Assembly (NCBI RefSeq): GCF_040115645.1
Contig: NC_089555.1
Span: 1,116,001 to 1,180,000 of the forward strand
From: Euwallacea fornicatus
Taxonomy: Eukaryota > Arthropoda > Insecta > Coleoptera > Curculionidae
Reading direction: 5' to 3'
DNA: 64,000 bases
The notes under the pieces were generated by a model. It had not been told where the DNA came from and made no database searches. It saw nothing but the letters and a program-made list of their open reading frames with translations. The translations under genes were made by a program, and so were the position numbers. Positions 10,300 through 22,326 of the stretch are shown here, one piece after another; position 1 is the first letter of the stretch, and the number at the start of each line of letters is the position of its first letter.

Positions 10300-12385
10300 T
10301 TACAGCCCAACCTGAATTTGCCCCATAGGTTTCAGCTCTTCGGCAACTTGGAAATTACACCCAGTTGTCATTAAAATTTCCTCGACCCCCACACCCTCAG
10401 CCACTTCCGTCAGTGTTAAACCGTTCTCTTTGTCAACAGTAAATACCGCCTTTTCGGTTATTATTAAATCCACTACTTGTTTCCCTGTTTAAAAACAAAC
10501 AAAAACCATTTTTTTCTGATTAAATAAATAATAAAAAACCTGTGAGGGGCAACGTGCAACTTTCCAGAATCTTTTTACCACCGTCTTTGGCGGCGTGCTC
10601 CATGCAAACTACAACTTTAGTCCCGGGGGCAGACACCAAATCCATGGCTCCACCCATTCCCTTAACCAGCTTCCCCTATGTCAACAACCATTTAAAAATG
10701 CATAAAAACCAATGCGTTACATACTGGTATCATCCAGTTGGCCAAATCCCCGTATTGAGACACCTCCATGGCCCCCAGTATCGTCAAATCTATATGTCCT
10801 CTAAGGAGGGTTTAACCTGGTGAAAAATTCAAATATAAATTTGCTCACCCTCTGATCATGGCAAAGCTCTCATCGCTACTAAAGAAGGAAGCCCCAGGGA
10901 CAATAGTAACAGTTTCTTTTCCTGCGTTTATTAAGTCAGGATCGACGCAATTGGGCAGCGGGAACGGACCTAGTCCTAAAATACCGTTCTCAGATTGCAG
11001 AAATACCTCCATATCATTGGGGATGTAGTTGGAGGCGAGCATAGGCATTCCAATGCCTAAGTTTGCTGAATTTTTGGGTTAAGGAAAAACTACACAACGA
11101 AAGCGCTTTACTCAATTAAAGGATACCATACATTCCGTCCTTGAACTCCAAAGCGGCTCTCCGGGCTATTCTCTCTCGTTTCTCAGCAGCAGGATTGCGC
11201 TTCACCACAGATTCTGTACTATCTGACATTTTTTGAACTGTAACTCTCTAAAAAAAATCTTCTGAGCTCAGCGATATTTAATAAAAAATAACATATGTAC
11301 TTCAATTCGTTTTTCGTATTTCTCCCCTAAAATTATTCTGTCAACATAAATCCCTGGTAAATGCACTTGGTCTGGAGCTATGCTTCCAAGATCGACAATT
11401 TCTTCAACCTCAGCAATGGTCACTTTGGCAGCTTTTGCCATGGTAGGGTTAAAATTCCTAGCTGACTTACTAAATATAAATTATCATTGATAATAAAACC
11501 AATAATGTTTACTAAGGGTCTACTTGAATATTAAATTTCCTACTGGGTCAGATTTCCAGGCTTTGATTAAAGCAAAATCCCCAGTAATGGCCTCTTCCAT
11601 AATGTACTCCTTGCCATTAAATAGTCTTGCTTCACGTTGATTGCTAGCTAAAGCAACTTTTCCTTTATCATCATATTTAATTGGTGACCCACCCTCATGT
11701 ACTAAAGTGCCAAAAGCTGTAGGTGTGAAAAATGCAGGAATGCCTGAGCCCCCAGCTCTGATACGCTCAGCTAATGTGCCCTTTAATTAAATGGAAAATA
11801 AATAAGGGACAGAAAGCACCCCCGCATGTCTTACTTGAGGAGTCAACTCAACTTCCAATTCTCCTGATAAAAACTGTTTTTCAAATTCAGCATTTTCACC
11901 TACATAGCTGGATATCATTCTTTTGATTTTTTTCTGCTTTAAAAGTAGACCTAGACCAAATTTGTCTACACCTGCATTATTGGATACTACTGTTAAGTTT
12001 TTTGCTTCATGTTGCAATAAGGCAGCAATAAGATTTTCAGGTATACCACATAGGCCAAAACCTAAGAAAAAGCATATAAGTTATCTTTTATCACAATTTA
12101 TCATTTAGGTTAACTATACCTCCAACAAGCAACTTGGAATCATCTTGTATATCTCTTATGGCCTCTTTGATATCCTTATAGATTTTTCTTCTTTGACTAT
12201 TCGATTTAGTAGCAAAGGCACAAGCTACAAACTGCAATTAAATTTCATCTTGTGTACTTTGATTAGAGGATTTTGATGTATTAATCTACCTTATAGATGT
12301 TTTTTGCAGAACTTAAACTCAGTAATTTACCACTACTAGATATTGTACAAATTTTATTTGAGTTTGAAATAACAGATTTCAGCAT
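10300..12385 (-). CDS. SCOT: Succinyl-CoA:3-ketoacid CoA-transferase, mitochondrial
   Basis: SCOT (OXCT1 in mammals) moves CoA from succinyl-CoA to acetoacetate in the mitochondrial matrix, the key step of ketone-body use. Ten exons (minus strand): 12385..12290, 12231..12120, 12061..11835, 11780..11524, 11469..11301, 11247..11127, 11065..10849, 10800..10725, 10675..10540 and 10484..10300, giving 531 residues against 520 in human. The N-terminus is Ser/Lys-rich without acidic residues, like a transit peptide. The alpha half shows GGFGLCGIPENLI and the GGSGIPAFFTPTAFGT loop. The beta half shows NLGIGMPMLASNYIP and the catalytic Glu353 in SENGILGLGP. MIRGGHIDLTILGAMEVSQY and GKLVKGMGGAMDLV follow, and the protein ends GQIQVGL. 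Every join falls in conserved sequence. Confidence 0.97.
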
Positions 12386-12775
12386 TTTTGGATTCGGGAA
12401 GACAGAACGAAAGAAAACTTATGTTGCTTAGAGAAAAAAAATGTTTTACGTGATAATTGGAATTTGACAAAAACAACTACGTAGATTATGAAGAAACTTG
12501 TGATAATCAGTACGTGTTTAACATAAATAAAGTTAAATTAGAATAACACACAGCTTTTACTTTTCAATAGTGTAAAAATAGAAATATGTAAACAAGTATA
12601 CCTAACCTCAGAAAATTTGACAGCTACCTTTTTTTTTATAAAAAATGTGCATACACAATTACGTAAACAAGTTTTTAAAGTTTTTTCCGATAATATTCAA
12701 TGAGTATGCACACTTTAAACGTTACTTAAAGAATTGAAATACATTAAATGATAATTTATTGCAATAAACAGTAAA
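12386..12775. other. Spacer between SCOT start and ZNF330 3' end
   Basis: This 390-bp A+T-rich stretch holds the presumed SCOT promoter and the ZNF330 3' UTR. A minus-strand AATAAA at 12760-12755, about 16 bases past the ZNF330 stop, is the likely poly(A) signal. No other feature is seen. Confidence 0.5.
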
Positions 12776-14175
12776 CTAAGCAGAATTCTTTAATTCTACA
12801 TTTCGAGTAGCTTCATCTGAACTTTCTGCAGAGCAGTCTTCCTCATCCTCATCTGATTCACTATCATCATCATCTTCAGAGCTCTCTTCATAATCCCCAT
12901 AATTGGGTGTGGCAACATAACCAGCCCCATCATCATAGTCATAGTCATCATCCCCATTGTCATAGGAGGCCTGACCTTGTCGACCAAATTTATGACTTCT
13001 AGCTGCAATTTTAATCAGTGTGATTAGATAAAACAACACAAAATGCAATGAAACATACTTGACATGCTTAGGTCCTTAGTCTGAGACGTTTCATAACCGC
13101 ACTTAGGGCAAGGAAAGGCTTTATTTTTCTCATACTTAAAGCCTTTTCTTTTTACATGATCTTCACAATAGCAAGTCTTGCATTTGAGACACGAATATTG
13201 GCCCAATTTATTGCATGATTGGCCTGTTATAAAGTATAAAACATCAGATAACATAATGAATTCTATATTTGAAGCAGTTATTAATTTTTTCTTATATTTT
13301 ATTTGGGAGCAGTACTTCAACATTATTACATGTGCATTATTGCCATACAAAATAAAGAAGAAAAATCAAAGATTACCACTGAATATCAGGTGTTGTTTGG
13401 CAATGAAAAATTTTTTTAAATATAGTTGAAATAAATTTTTTTTCTGTTAAACTCCTGCTATTAACCCAAACACCTTGTATATTAACTTACATTTATAATT
13501 CTCCGACTCTAAAACTTGACATGAGGCTTGGTGTTCAAACTGGTCATCTTCACATAGATAACTACATTCAACAGAAATCTAAATAAATTTCTTAGCAAAT
13601 GTAATTATTGCATATTACCCATTGCAAAATGAGCATTTAAAAATCCGACCGCCATGGTCCCAGACATTACGCTCACACTCCAGGCAAGCAGCATCCTGCA
13701 AAGGGCAGGTGCATGCATGGGACTGCAAACATTTCCGGCCATGGCACACCCATGCTTCACAAAAGTCACATATCGCTCCCTTAATATTTATACTATTCAA
13801 AATAATATTTTGAGAATATTTAATATACATACCACCATGGCCATTCCTGTGGTATAAACCCCTGGATGCTTAATCACGCAGTCCCCAGTCTTGAGCATAC
13901 ATTTCATTTTGCCGCATTGAGCACACACTGGCAGTCTCTGGACACTTTGGCAGAAGTAGCAGAAGGCTCGACTCTTTTGCTTGCTTCAAAATAATTAATT
14001 GAGGCACAGCTACTTGGGTAAATATTAACTAATACCGATGGCATTTTTCACATTCCATGGAAGCATTGCAAGGGTGCTGTGCTAGTTGCACGTTCTCCTT
14101 AGCGGTGCGGATTTCTTTTTGTCTGATGCGCTGTTTTTCGGCCTTTTTACGTTGACCAGTTTTTTTTTTAGGCAT
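12776..14175 (-). CDS. ZNF330: Zinc finger protein 330 / NOA36 homolog
   Basis: The product is a nucleolar, cysteine-rich zinc-binding protein called NOA36 in vertebrates; its biochemical role is poorly defined. Six exons (minus strand): 14175..14036, 13983..13833, 13779..13619, 13561..13491, 13223..13059 and 13002..12776, giving 304 residues against about 320 in human. The start MPKKKTGQRKKAEKQRIRQK is a conserved basic, nucleolar-type N-terminus. A dense run of CxxC pairs follows: MECEKCHRKQKSRAFCYFC, AICDFCEAWVCHGRKCL, WDHGGRIFKCSFCNGYLC and CPKCGYETSQTKDLSMSTR. The tail is strongly acidic (Asp/Glu/Ser-rich), as in the family. The intron 3 acceptor at 13562 was chosen over a nearby AG because it restores GYLCEDDQFEHQASC. 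Confidence 0.97.
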
Positions 14176-14767
14176 TATTTATTGTGTAATTTTTGGTTAC
14201 AATTATAAAAGACACATTGAAACGTGGCAGAACAGTTGATAACTGCGGTAGGGAGAATAATCTTGAAAAAGTAAAGAATATAACTGCGATAACGCCATCT
14301 GTGAAGATACTATGCTTTAATTTCCGCCTTGTTGCCAATTCTAAAACTCTGCTTATTTATCTTGAATGATTTCAGTCACGTAGAATCTGTCAATAAAATT
14401 CACTGCACCTGTCAAGGTGACCAGTTGATTTAAAGTTATTTATATAAAAGTAAATAAAACTATGAGTTCATGCATCTTGTACTGTTCAACGAAATTTACA
14501 ATTTTCTGCTTCTAGTAAATATAAAGAACACGGAATTTTTTGGTCTATGTGAATTTTCCCATTAAAACCATTGTTGATAGATCAAAACGCACAATAAAGG
14601 GGCTCCTGTGTACATTTATGATATATCCTGAATTATCTTCCTTAGCTTAAAACCTAAAGCCATTAGTTTACCACACTGTTGCATAGTCAAATTCCCATAA
14701 ATCTAATAGCCACAAAACTTGTAATTAACAAACATTTGATACAAATTCACCAGAAATTATATAAAAA
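14176..14767. promoter_or_regulatory. Divergent promoter region, ZNF330 and Rep
   Basis: The starts of ZNF330 (-) and Rab escort protein (+) are 592 bp apart, head to head. Both promoters must lie here or overlap. I see no TATA box placed well for either start and no exon. The assignment rests on gene layout only. Confidence 0.45.
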
Positions 14768-16686
14768 ATGGAAAACCAACTTCCCACAAATTTTGATGTG
14801 ATTGTTATTGGAACAGGTAAAAAATTTCACCAATAGCTTCATATTTTCAAGCTTTGTTCTTTCCTTAGGAATGCTAGAATCAATACTCTCTGCAGCTGCC
14901 AGTCGTGTGGGCAAAAATGTACTGCAAATTGATTGGTAATGAATAATTGCAACTGTGAATTAATGACTAAGCAAAACCCCTTACAGCAATGATTATTATG
15001 GCGGCCATTGGGCATCTTTTAATTTAAAAAGTATTCATAGCTTTTCACCATCCTTTTGTGAGACTCAAAAATCACACAGTGACCATAAAACTATTGGCAA
15101 TACGATTTTTAATATACAGAACTTTGAAACCCAATGGCACATACCAGAAACTGAACCTGAAACTCCATATCTAGAAGAGTCACCACAAGAAACCCAAACA
15201 CAAAGATTATATACCCAGTCAAAGCTATTGGATGATTCTAGAAAGTTTAATATTGATTTAATGCCCAAAGTATATGAGTTTTATTTATTATTTGCCTTCT
15301 TACATGCTTAATGATTTCAGCTACATTTTGCTAGAGGTGACTTTGTTGAACTGCTAATATCTTCTAATATAGCCCGATATGTTGAATACCGCAGTGTTAG
15401 TAGGGTATTAACTTACCTAAATGGCCAGTTAGAAGTTGTTCCATGTTCCAGATCAGATGTATTTGCCAATAACAGAGTTTCAGTTATTGAGAAAAGGATG
15501 CTTATGAAATTGTTAACATCTCTTGAAGAAATTGATGACACATTAAGTTGAGATTATTTCAGTTTTCCTTATTTTATAGTGCCTAATTCTGATTTGCAGA
15601 TGATAAAGATGTAACATTTAAGAAGTATTTAAGTAGTAAAAAGCTGTCTGATAGTTTAATCCACTTCATTTTATATGCCATGGCTAGAAGTACTGATGGA
15701 ACCTCTCTTGCAAAGGGTGTAAAACGTACCAAACAATTTCTTAATAGTTTAGGAAGGTTTGGTAAAACTCCTTTTCTGTTTTCCATGTATGGAAGTGGAG
15801 AAACTCCTCAAGCATTTTGCAGGTAAATTTTTAAACAATATCATAATTAAAATTTAAACTGTATTTTGACAGATTAAGTGCAGTATTTGGAGGGATCTTT
15901 GCCTTGAATCAAGAGCCACAACTAAGCATTAAAGTAGAAAATAACTCTTTGAAATTTCTTCGAACTGGGGAGCAAGAAATCAAGGCTGATAAATTTGTTG
16001 TTGGAGCGGAATATTTCCCTCAAGAGTTTGTGAAAGCAGTTGATGTAAAAGATTACATTGCAAGGGCAATTTTCATCACAGATCAATCTGTAATGCCAAC
16101 TGACCATGAGCATCTAACTCTGCTCATGTATCCACCTGAAGAGGGCAAAAATATTGTCACTATCATTGAAACTGGATCACACACAGGAACTTGTCCCAAA
16201 AATTTCTGTAAGTTTAAGATTTTTTAAACTTTCTTAGCTAATTCTCCTACTTTAGTTCTAGTGCATTTAATAGCTAAGCAGTTAAGAACTCCTAAAGATG
16301 ACTTTCAACATATAATTAAGAATTTATTTACTATTAATGACTCATTGCCTAACAGACCAAAAATACTGTGGTCCTGTTATTTTTCAATTCCATTAATAAG
16401 TGACTTGAAACTTGAGGATGTACCAGAAAATATGTTTGTTTGCAGTGGTCCAGATATGGATTTAGATTACGATTCTGTAATAAGAAAGGTTTTTTTTTAT
16501 AACTTAGCGTTTTAAATGTCTTTAAAATGGGGTTTTCAGGGGAAAAATATTTTCCAAATGATGTATCCTGACTTAGAATTTTTGCCAAGAGCTCCAGACC
16601 CTGAGGAAATTATTATTGGTGAACAAAGTACCTCGGAGGGTGCAGTTATGAATAATGAAGCAAATGAAACAAGTCATGTACAGTGA
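14768..16686 (+). CDS. Rep: Rab escort protein (Rep/CHM)
   Basis: Rep binds newly made Rab GTPases, presents them to Rab geranylgeranyl transferase and delivers them to membranes. Eight exons: 14768..14816, 14869..14935, 14987..15269, 15321..15546, 15600..15822, 15873..16207, 16256..16488 and 16540..16686, giving 520 residues, close to the fly protein and shorter than human CHM (about 650). The GDI/Rep signatures are clear: an N-terminal FDVIVIGTGMLESILSAAAS dinucleotide-fold strand, the DCNDYYGGHWASF motif, and SRSDVFANNRVSVIEKRMLMKL. LYGSGETPQ-like sequence (SMYGSGETPQAFCRLSAVFG) follows. It ends in a short acidic, Asn-rich tail. The acidic insert after GGHW (SHSDHK to ESPQETQ) is variable in Reps and absent from GDI, which favours Rep over GDI. 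Confidence 0.93.
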
Positions 16687-17082
16687 TTAAAGTAGTTTAG
16701 TGTTACTTAAATAGATAATTATTTAAAAAAATTTATACATTGTTCAATATAAGAAGGATATGGTGATCTTTTAAAAGGTGTATATATAATGGAATGATTC
16801 CATCTATATGAAAAATAGTTTTAAAATTACTCAAGACTAAAAATCATAATGTAAGTCTGCATAATTTTCTCTTGATTAACTTAGTATGTGTTGATTATCG
16901 TTTACAAGATTACCATATTGCCTTCCATACATTAGAAACAATTTATACATTATAATAAAACATGTATACATATATTATGAGTTTTAACTTAAGCAGTTCA
17001 TCATATTAAACATTCAACTTATGGCTTTTATGAATGCAAAATACTTAGGAAAACACCTTGAAATATTTTTTTGTAGGGGATA
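16687..17082. other. Convergent spacer, Rep and Atg12 3' UTRs
   Basis: This is 396 bp of A+T-rich DNA between two stop codons facing each other. It probably holds both 3' UTRs; AATAAA occurs on the plus strand near 16957. Nothing else is visible. Confidence 0.45.
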
Positions 17083-17711
17083 TTATCCCCAAGCCTGTGT
17101 TGTGCAATAATGCAACACTAATTTGCCTTCTGTGCAGTAACAGTTGTAAAGATTCCTTACAGTCTGGTCTGGTGAAGGGGCAAATGTTTGATTCACATAA
17201 ATAAACTGAATTTGTTATCAATAATGACACTTTTTCAAATTTTTATCAAACTTACTAGTTTTTCACTGGAATCCAACTTTAGATATTTCTTAACAAACTC
17301 AATTATCCACCCTATAGGTTTATCACTGTCCACAGTCCATTTCTTGGTTTTCATTATAGGGGCATTCCCTGTAGGTTTTAGTAAAATATCAACTACAAAA
17401 ATTGCAAAGGTTAAACTTTTTGGGCCAATAATTAATTTTCTTCAAGGAAACTTATTTGACATTAAAAAAGATAAAATTAAAAAAAAAAATGGAAAATACG
17501 TAATTCGTAGTAGCGCTCACTGGGCAAGCAAAAAACATTATTTGAATTGTAATGTTTGTGCAGAATTAACCACATGACAACAAAGGGTTAAAAGAGATCC
17601 TTACTCAAAAGATATCAAACCTTTTTGTTTTTCTGTAGCTTTTTTTAAACTTGTTTCTGACTCAGAATTACAGTGGTTTTCAATTTCTTGATTATCTGTA
17701 GAGTCGCTCAT
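17083..17711 (-). CDS. Atg12: Ubiquitin-like autophagy protein Atg12
   Basis: Atg12 is a ubiquitin-fold modifier joined to Atg5 through its C-terminal glycine; the conjugate drives Atg8 lipidation in autophagosome formation. Three exons (minus strand): 17711..17621, 17392..17256 and 17205..17083, giving 116 residues. The first exon is a short polar, acidic N-terminus (MSDSTDNQEIEN), variable in the family. Exon 2 carries VDILLKPTGNAPIMKTKKW. Exon 3 carries FIYVNQTFAPSPDQTVRNLY and ends KLVLHYCTTQAWG, so the reactive Gly116 is exposed without processing, as is normal for Atg12. The exons are too short to stand out as long open frames; a 129-residue open frame on the opposite strand is only their shadow. 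It is head-to-head with menin. Confidence 0.95.
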
Positions 17712-18015
17712 TGTTCCACTTAGTTTTAATTAAAATTTTATGTTAAATAAACCCTTTTTGTAAAAAAAATTCTATTTACGTGAATTTATTAAGGAATTGT
17801 TTTGAAAACAAAAACATATTAATTGAAACGTCAAAAATGACACAGGAAAATTTGATATTTAACTTTCATTTTGGACTCTCGAAGCTCTGAGCTCTCAAAT
17901 CCAGATCAAGAAAATCCTTAACGGTGTTACTGAAATGACAATCGAGTTTTTTTCGTTGACGTTGACATAATGTCACTGTCGACAATAGAACAACAAAAAA
18001 TGCGAATTTCCAGAC
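17712..18015. promoter_or_regulatory. Short bidirectional promoter, Atg12 and menin
   Basis: Only 304 bp separate the divergent start codons of Atg12 and menin, so the two genes very likely share a promoter. There is no obvious TATA box. The inference rests on distance and orientation. Confidence 0.55.
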
Positions 18016-21000
18016 ATGGCGGTATTCCGGGACGTTGATAAAGCGTTATTCCCTTTAAAAGATATAAAAGCGGTAGTGAAACTGTTTGCCGGTCAACTGC
18101 AGGGCCCCAATGAGCCCGATTTGACTCTCCTGTCAATCGTTACCGGCGTGATCGAGAATCAACTGACCAGCCGGTCTTATGTGGGCCAGAACTCCGATTC
18201 GCCGGAAACCAATGTTTTGCCCCTTTTTGAACTCGATACTATAGAGAATTTGTACAAAAAGTTCCATTTGATCATTAAGAGTGCCGTGGAACCCAATAAG
18301 GCCAAAACATACGCGACTCGAGAGTTGGTAAAGCGGGTTTCAGATGTGATATGGAACAGCCTGACAAGGAGCTATTATAAAGACAAGGCCCACTTGCAAA
18401 GTCTCTTCAGTTTCCTCACTGGCAGCAAACTAGATTGCTTTGGAGTCGCTTTTGCTGTTGTAGCAGGTTGTCAAGTGCTGGGCTACGATGATGTGCATTT
18501 GGCATTGTCTGAGGATCATGCCTGGGTTGTATTTGGAGGGCCACAACAGTCAGAGACAGCTGAGGTGACTTGGCATGGAAAGGGAAATGAAGATAAACGT
18601 GGACAGGAAGTTGGAAAAGGAGTATCAGCTCGTTCATGGTTGTATGTTAATAATAAACCAGTGGTGTGCACTAGGCAAATGGAAGTAGCAGCTATAATTT
18701 CTGCAATAAATCCTTCATTGAATGCTAATTTTGATGCCACAGAAATTGCTTTGTTACAGCAAGAGCTGTTGTGGTTGATGTATGATTTGGGACACCTTAA
18801 GAAGTATCCTATGGCTTTAGGTAAGTGGAATGTCTGACTGTCTATTCACTTTTACCACCAGAATTTTTGTCTTGCACTGTTGCTTAACATGCTTAACTGA
18901 AAGAAACCACAATTTATAGTAAATGATATAAAGATATCTCTAGTGTAAATTTTGGGAAGTACACATAATAATTGTGTAAAAAATTATATCAGTAGTATCT
19001 AACTATTGCACAAGGTAATTTATTTTACATGGTATCTTTAATTGGCCTGTACAAAACCCTACTATAAACTGTATCTAGATATACAACAATTTAACTTAAT
19101 CCAAAAGCCTAAAAAAATATACATTTTTATACATAAGTAATGAGCCTTTCAGTGATTATTTCAATTTAAAAGTTTAAAAAACTTTGTTTACAGTGAAACC
19201 TCTCACAAGCATATAGTCACTATGCCAATATTTTTGGCTGCTTTTGTGGTAGGTGTCCCTTTCACATATCCACATAACGGTCATATAAAAGTCAAATAAT
19301 ACCAAAAATGAGCTTCAACACTACTCTCCCAAATTCAAACAATTAAATCTATTAGAACTAGAAATATCACTTACAGTGTATTCTCAAGTGATTTAACTGA
19401 TTCTTAGGTTGTATCTACTTTTGGCAGGCAACTTAGGTGACTTGGAAGAAATATCCTCACAACGCCCTGAAATCTCCTGCAGCAGTTTATATGAAGAAGC
19501 CATAGAATCTGCTAGACGTTATTACAATAACCAGCATGTGTACCCTTATACTTATCAAGGAGGCTTCTATTTCAGAAGGCAAAAGTACAAAGAAGCATTT
19601 GAAAGTTGGGCCAATGCCAGTGATGTCATTCGATGGTACAATTATTCTAGAGATGATGAAGAAATCTACAAGGAATTTTTGGAAATTGCAAATGAACATA
19701 TTCCTAGTATCATGAAATCTGAAAGCTCAGGCTTTGAAGCGCACACTATTCTGAAAAAACCAGAGTGTTTCGCTAATTTACTAAAATTCTACGATGGAAT
19801 TTGTCAATGGGAGGAAGGCAGTGCCACTCCAGTGTTACACATAGGTTGGGCCAAACCCTTGGTCAACACCATATCTAAGTTTGACGCGGACGTTCGAGCC
19901 CAAGTCAATATTGTTTGTGATAGTTTTGAAGAGAAACTGAAGAAAAACGGGTCAATTTACAATAGTAGTATTAACAATAACAACTATGAGAAGGAGAATG
20001 TTTCCAGTAGTGCTAAGCCCGTTTTACACGAGGACCAGTCATCTACATCGAATTTTCATCCCACGATCGAAGCTTTGACGGCAGCCTGCTCAGAAAAGCT
20101 ATTGAATCCCGAGTTTTTGTTACAGGGGGATGGGTCTCCATTTGTGGGTAAGTTCATTATACATTTTAGTGATATATTTCCTGAGGATGTTCAGTATATA
20201 AAAATGATTAATTCAAACGTTTCGGTCTCAAAATTACAACTGGTTTTGCAGGCGGCATCAGTCAGGGATTAAAAATTAAAACTGAGGCACCTGAAGACGG
20301 CCTTGAGAATAACGGTGGGAAAGTGTTGATGTATCTTTTTTTTTGTATTGATTAGTTGTGATTTGTGACCGTGTATTATTGCAACTTGGGGTTTTGGTCA
20401 AAAATACAACTCCACTATCAAAAGTGTTTTACGAATTCTCTTATAGGTATGGAAAGTTGCGCAGAGCTTGACATAAAGCCAGAAACTCACATTAAGCAGG
20501 AAGATTTGGGTAAAAAAATCCACATCATATCGTTTGATGTTTGTAGATGTATTGATTTGCGGCTTTTTAGCGGTTTTGTTCAGCATTTTCAGTGATAAAT
20601 GTTTCTTATTTTGCAAAATGAATCTCTGTCATTACTCTGTGAATAAGTGTATGATATTTCAGGTGGGGAGTATACAAAACCCTCGGTGGCCGTGAAAAAG
20701 GAAGAGGAAGAGAAAGAAAACGGTAAACCAGGGACATCAAAATCGCCGGATTCACAGTCTAAACACGGGGATTACGAGGAAGAGCCGAAGCGTGTAAGGC
20801 CGACCGTGGTGCTGCATAGTCAGAAAATGAAGCAGCTAAAAGATTTGTTGTTGGCGGAAAAACTCAATACACATGCCATTTCTTTACATTTAACCGCCCA
20901 GTCACAGGTGAGTTACGGAAAATTGTGAAACATGTCATGACTTTAGTAAATAAATTTAGTTTAAAGATCTTGCCTTAGCGCAAAAACTATTTAAAGTTTT

Positions 21001-21091
21001 TTTTTTCAATTAGGTACAAGTAGGGAAAAAGGGTCGAAGCGATTCGATAGATACGTCAACGGTGCGACCAAAACGGAGTAGAAGAGATTAG
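18016..21091 (+). CDS. Mnn1: Menin
   Basis: Menin is a nuclear scaffold that links MLL/Trithorax histone methyltransferases, JunD and other factors to chromatin. Six exons: 18016..18820, 19428..20147, 20252..20314, 20447..20509, 20663..20907 and 21014..21091, giving 657 residues, near the fly length and slightly above human (610-615). The N-terminus (KALFPLKDIKAVVKLFAGQL) and the central transglutaminase-like and TPR core (LDCFGVAF, SEDHAWVVFG, YPYTYQGGFYFRRQKYKEAF, DDEEIYKEF, ECFANLLKFYDGICQWEEGS) are well conserved. The C-terminus carries basic nuclear signals (VRPKRSRRD) after QKMKQLKDLLLAEKLNTHAI. Exons 3 and 4 are each exactly 63 nt in the same phase and carry SUMO-type motifs. The exon 3 donor (gtggga) is weak but the only one that keeps frame. 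Confidence 0.96.
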
Positions 21092-22324
21092 AAGCAAAAG
21101 GAAGTCAACTCGCTTATTTAAGCGTATTTAAGCTTAGTACTTAAATCGATAGGGCATTCTGCGCAGCTGCGGGACTTATTAGCGCTTACAACTTAAGTCT
21201 TTCTCTATGATCAGGAAATAGATGTATTTTAATTATTCTATCTGTAGTACTTCGTAAGTAATTTTAACAAAGTATTATTATTAGTAGGCGTGGATTTATG
21301 GCTGACTTAAAATGCTTTTGACGCACCAATAGGTGCCTGATAACAATCAAAGTGTAGTAGAAACTGTTGAGTGATCGTGTACTCTTAGAGCAGGAATACT
21401 GTTTGCTTGCCTCTTGGTCATTTTAATTTGAATGAGGTGCCACTATTGTTTCGTATGTTTCAACAGGTAGAGCAACTAAAAATAATCTTAGCTTCTAGTA
21501 CAAGTATTATTGCGCCTCAGTTGAAAGATAGGTGTAGTCTCATTAACATTCCTAAGAATTGTGATTTATTCACACCTAGTGTTTTTAAGTTAAGTTTGTT
21601 GTTTCTTTTTTTGTATATAAGTAATTGCCCATGGTTTTTCTATAATTATTTATTAATTTTTGTGTGAGTCTTTTTAGTTTTAGAGAGCACATCATTTTAA
21701 TTTGAATTGAGTAAGTGCAATGGCCATAATCAAAATACTACTGTTGAATTTGTTGTATCAGTAGACTGATCCTAGAAGAACTATTTTAAAGATTTCTGTC
21801 ATTTACTAGCTGGAATTATCAATCAATTATTGAAAACCCTTAATCACAAAATAGTGCCATTTATTAGGCTAACAATAATTGAATAGCAGTGCTTCTGAAA
21901 CAGTATCTTTGCATAGTTTTGACTTCTATATTGGAATCTGTGATGAAGAAAAGGGTGTCTAATGTATTTATTCTATTTCATAATAGTTGTTAGATGATGA
22001 GTATTTTTGTAAAAGTAATTTATAAAATTCAGGACAACTTACTATATGGGATTTGGAGAGTTATAATATAGCAATTCTAAACCTGGAAATTTCTTGTTAA
22101 GAGTGTATCAGCTAGATAAGAAGTTGTCCTCACTACAAATAATGAGTGTACAAAATTAAAGCTGATTGTGTATACCTACCATTAGAATTTTATCAGTCTG
22201 TATTAAAATATATTAAGGAATGATGATGCAGAATAATTGTGACGTTTTAATCAAAACAATCAAATGCCTCCAGTAATTTTATTCTTAATATTTGTTCCTA
22301 ACTAAAACACTGTACGTAAATTTA
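21092..22324. other. Menin 3' UTR and convergent spacer
   Basis: About 1.2 kb follows the menin stop and precedes the NDUFC2 stop on the other strand. It is A+T-rich and most likely a long menin 3' UTR. ATTAAA occurs near 22155. The open frame at 21407-21667 is hydrophobic and not family-like, and is not called. Confidence 0.45.
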
Positions 22325-22326
22325 TT
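22321..22326 (-). terminator. Poly(A) signal overlapping the NDUFC2 stop codon
   Basis: Read on the minus strand, AATAAA (22326-22321) begins inside the NDUFC2 stop codon (22327-22325). A signal this close implies a 3' UTR of only 10-30 bases if it is used. Confidence 0.5.

Noticed and set aside
17188..17577. 129-codon open frame on the plus strand
   Set aside because: It is antisense to Atg12 exons 2 and 3, which have unmistakable ubiquitin-fold sequence.
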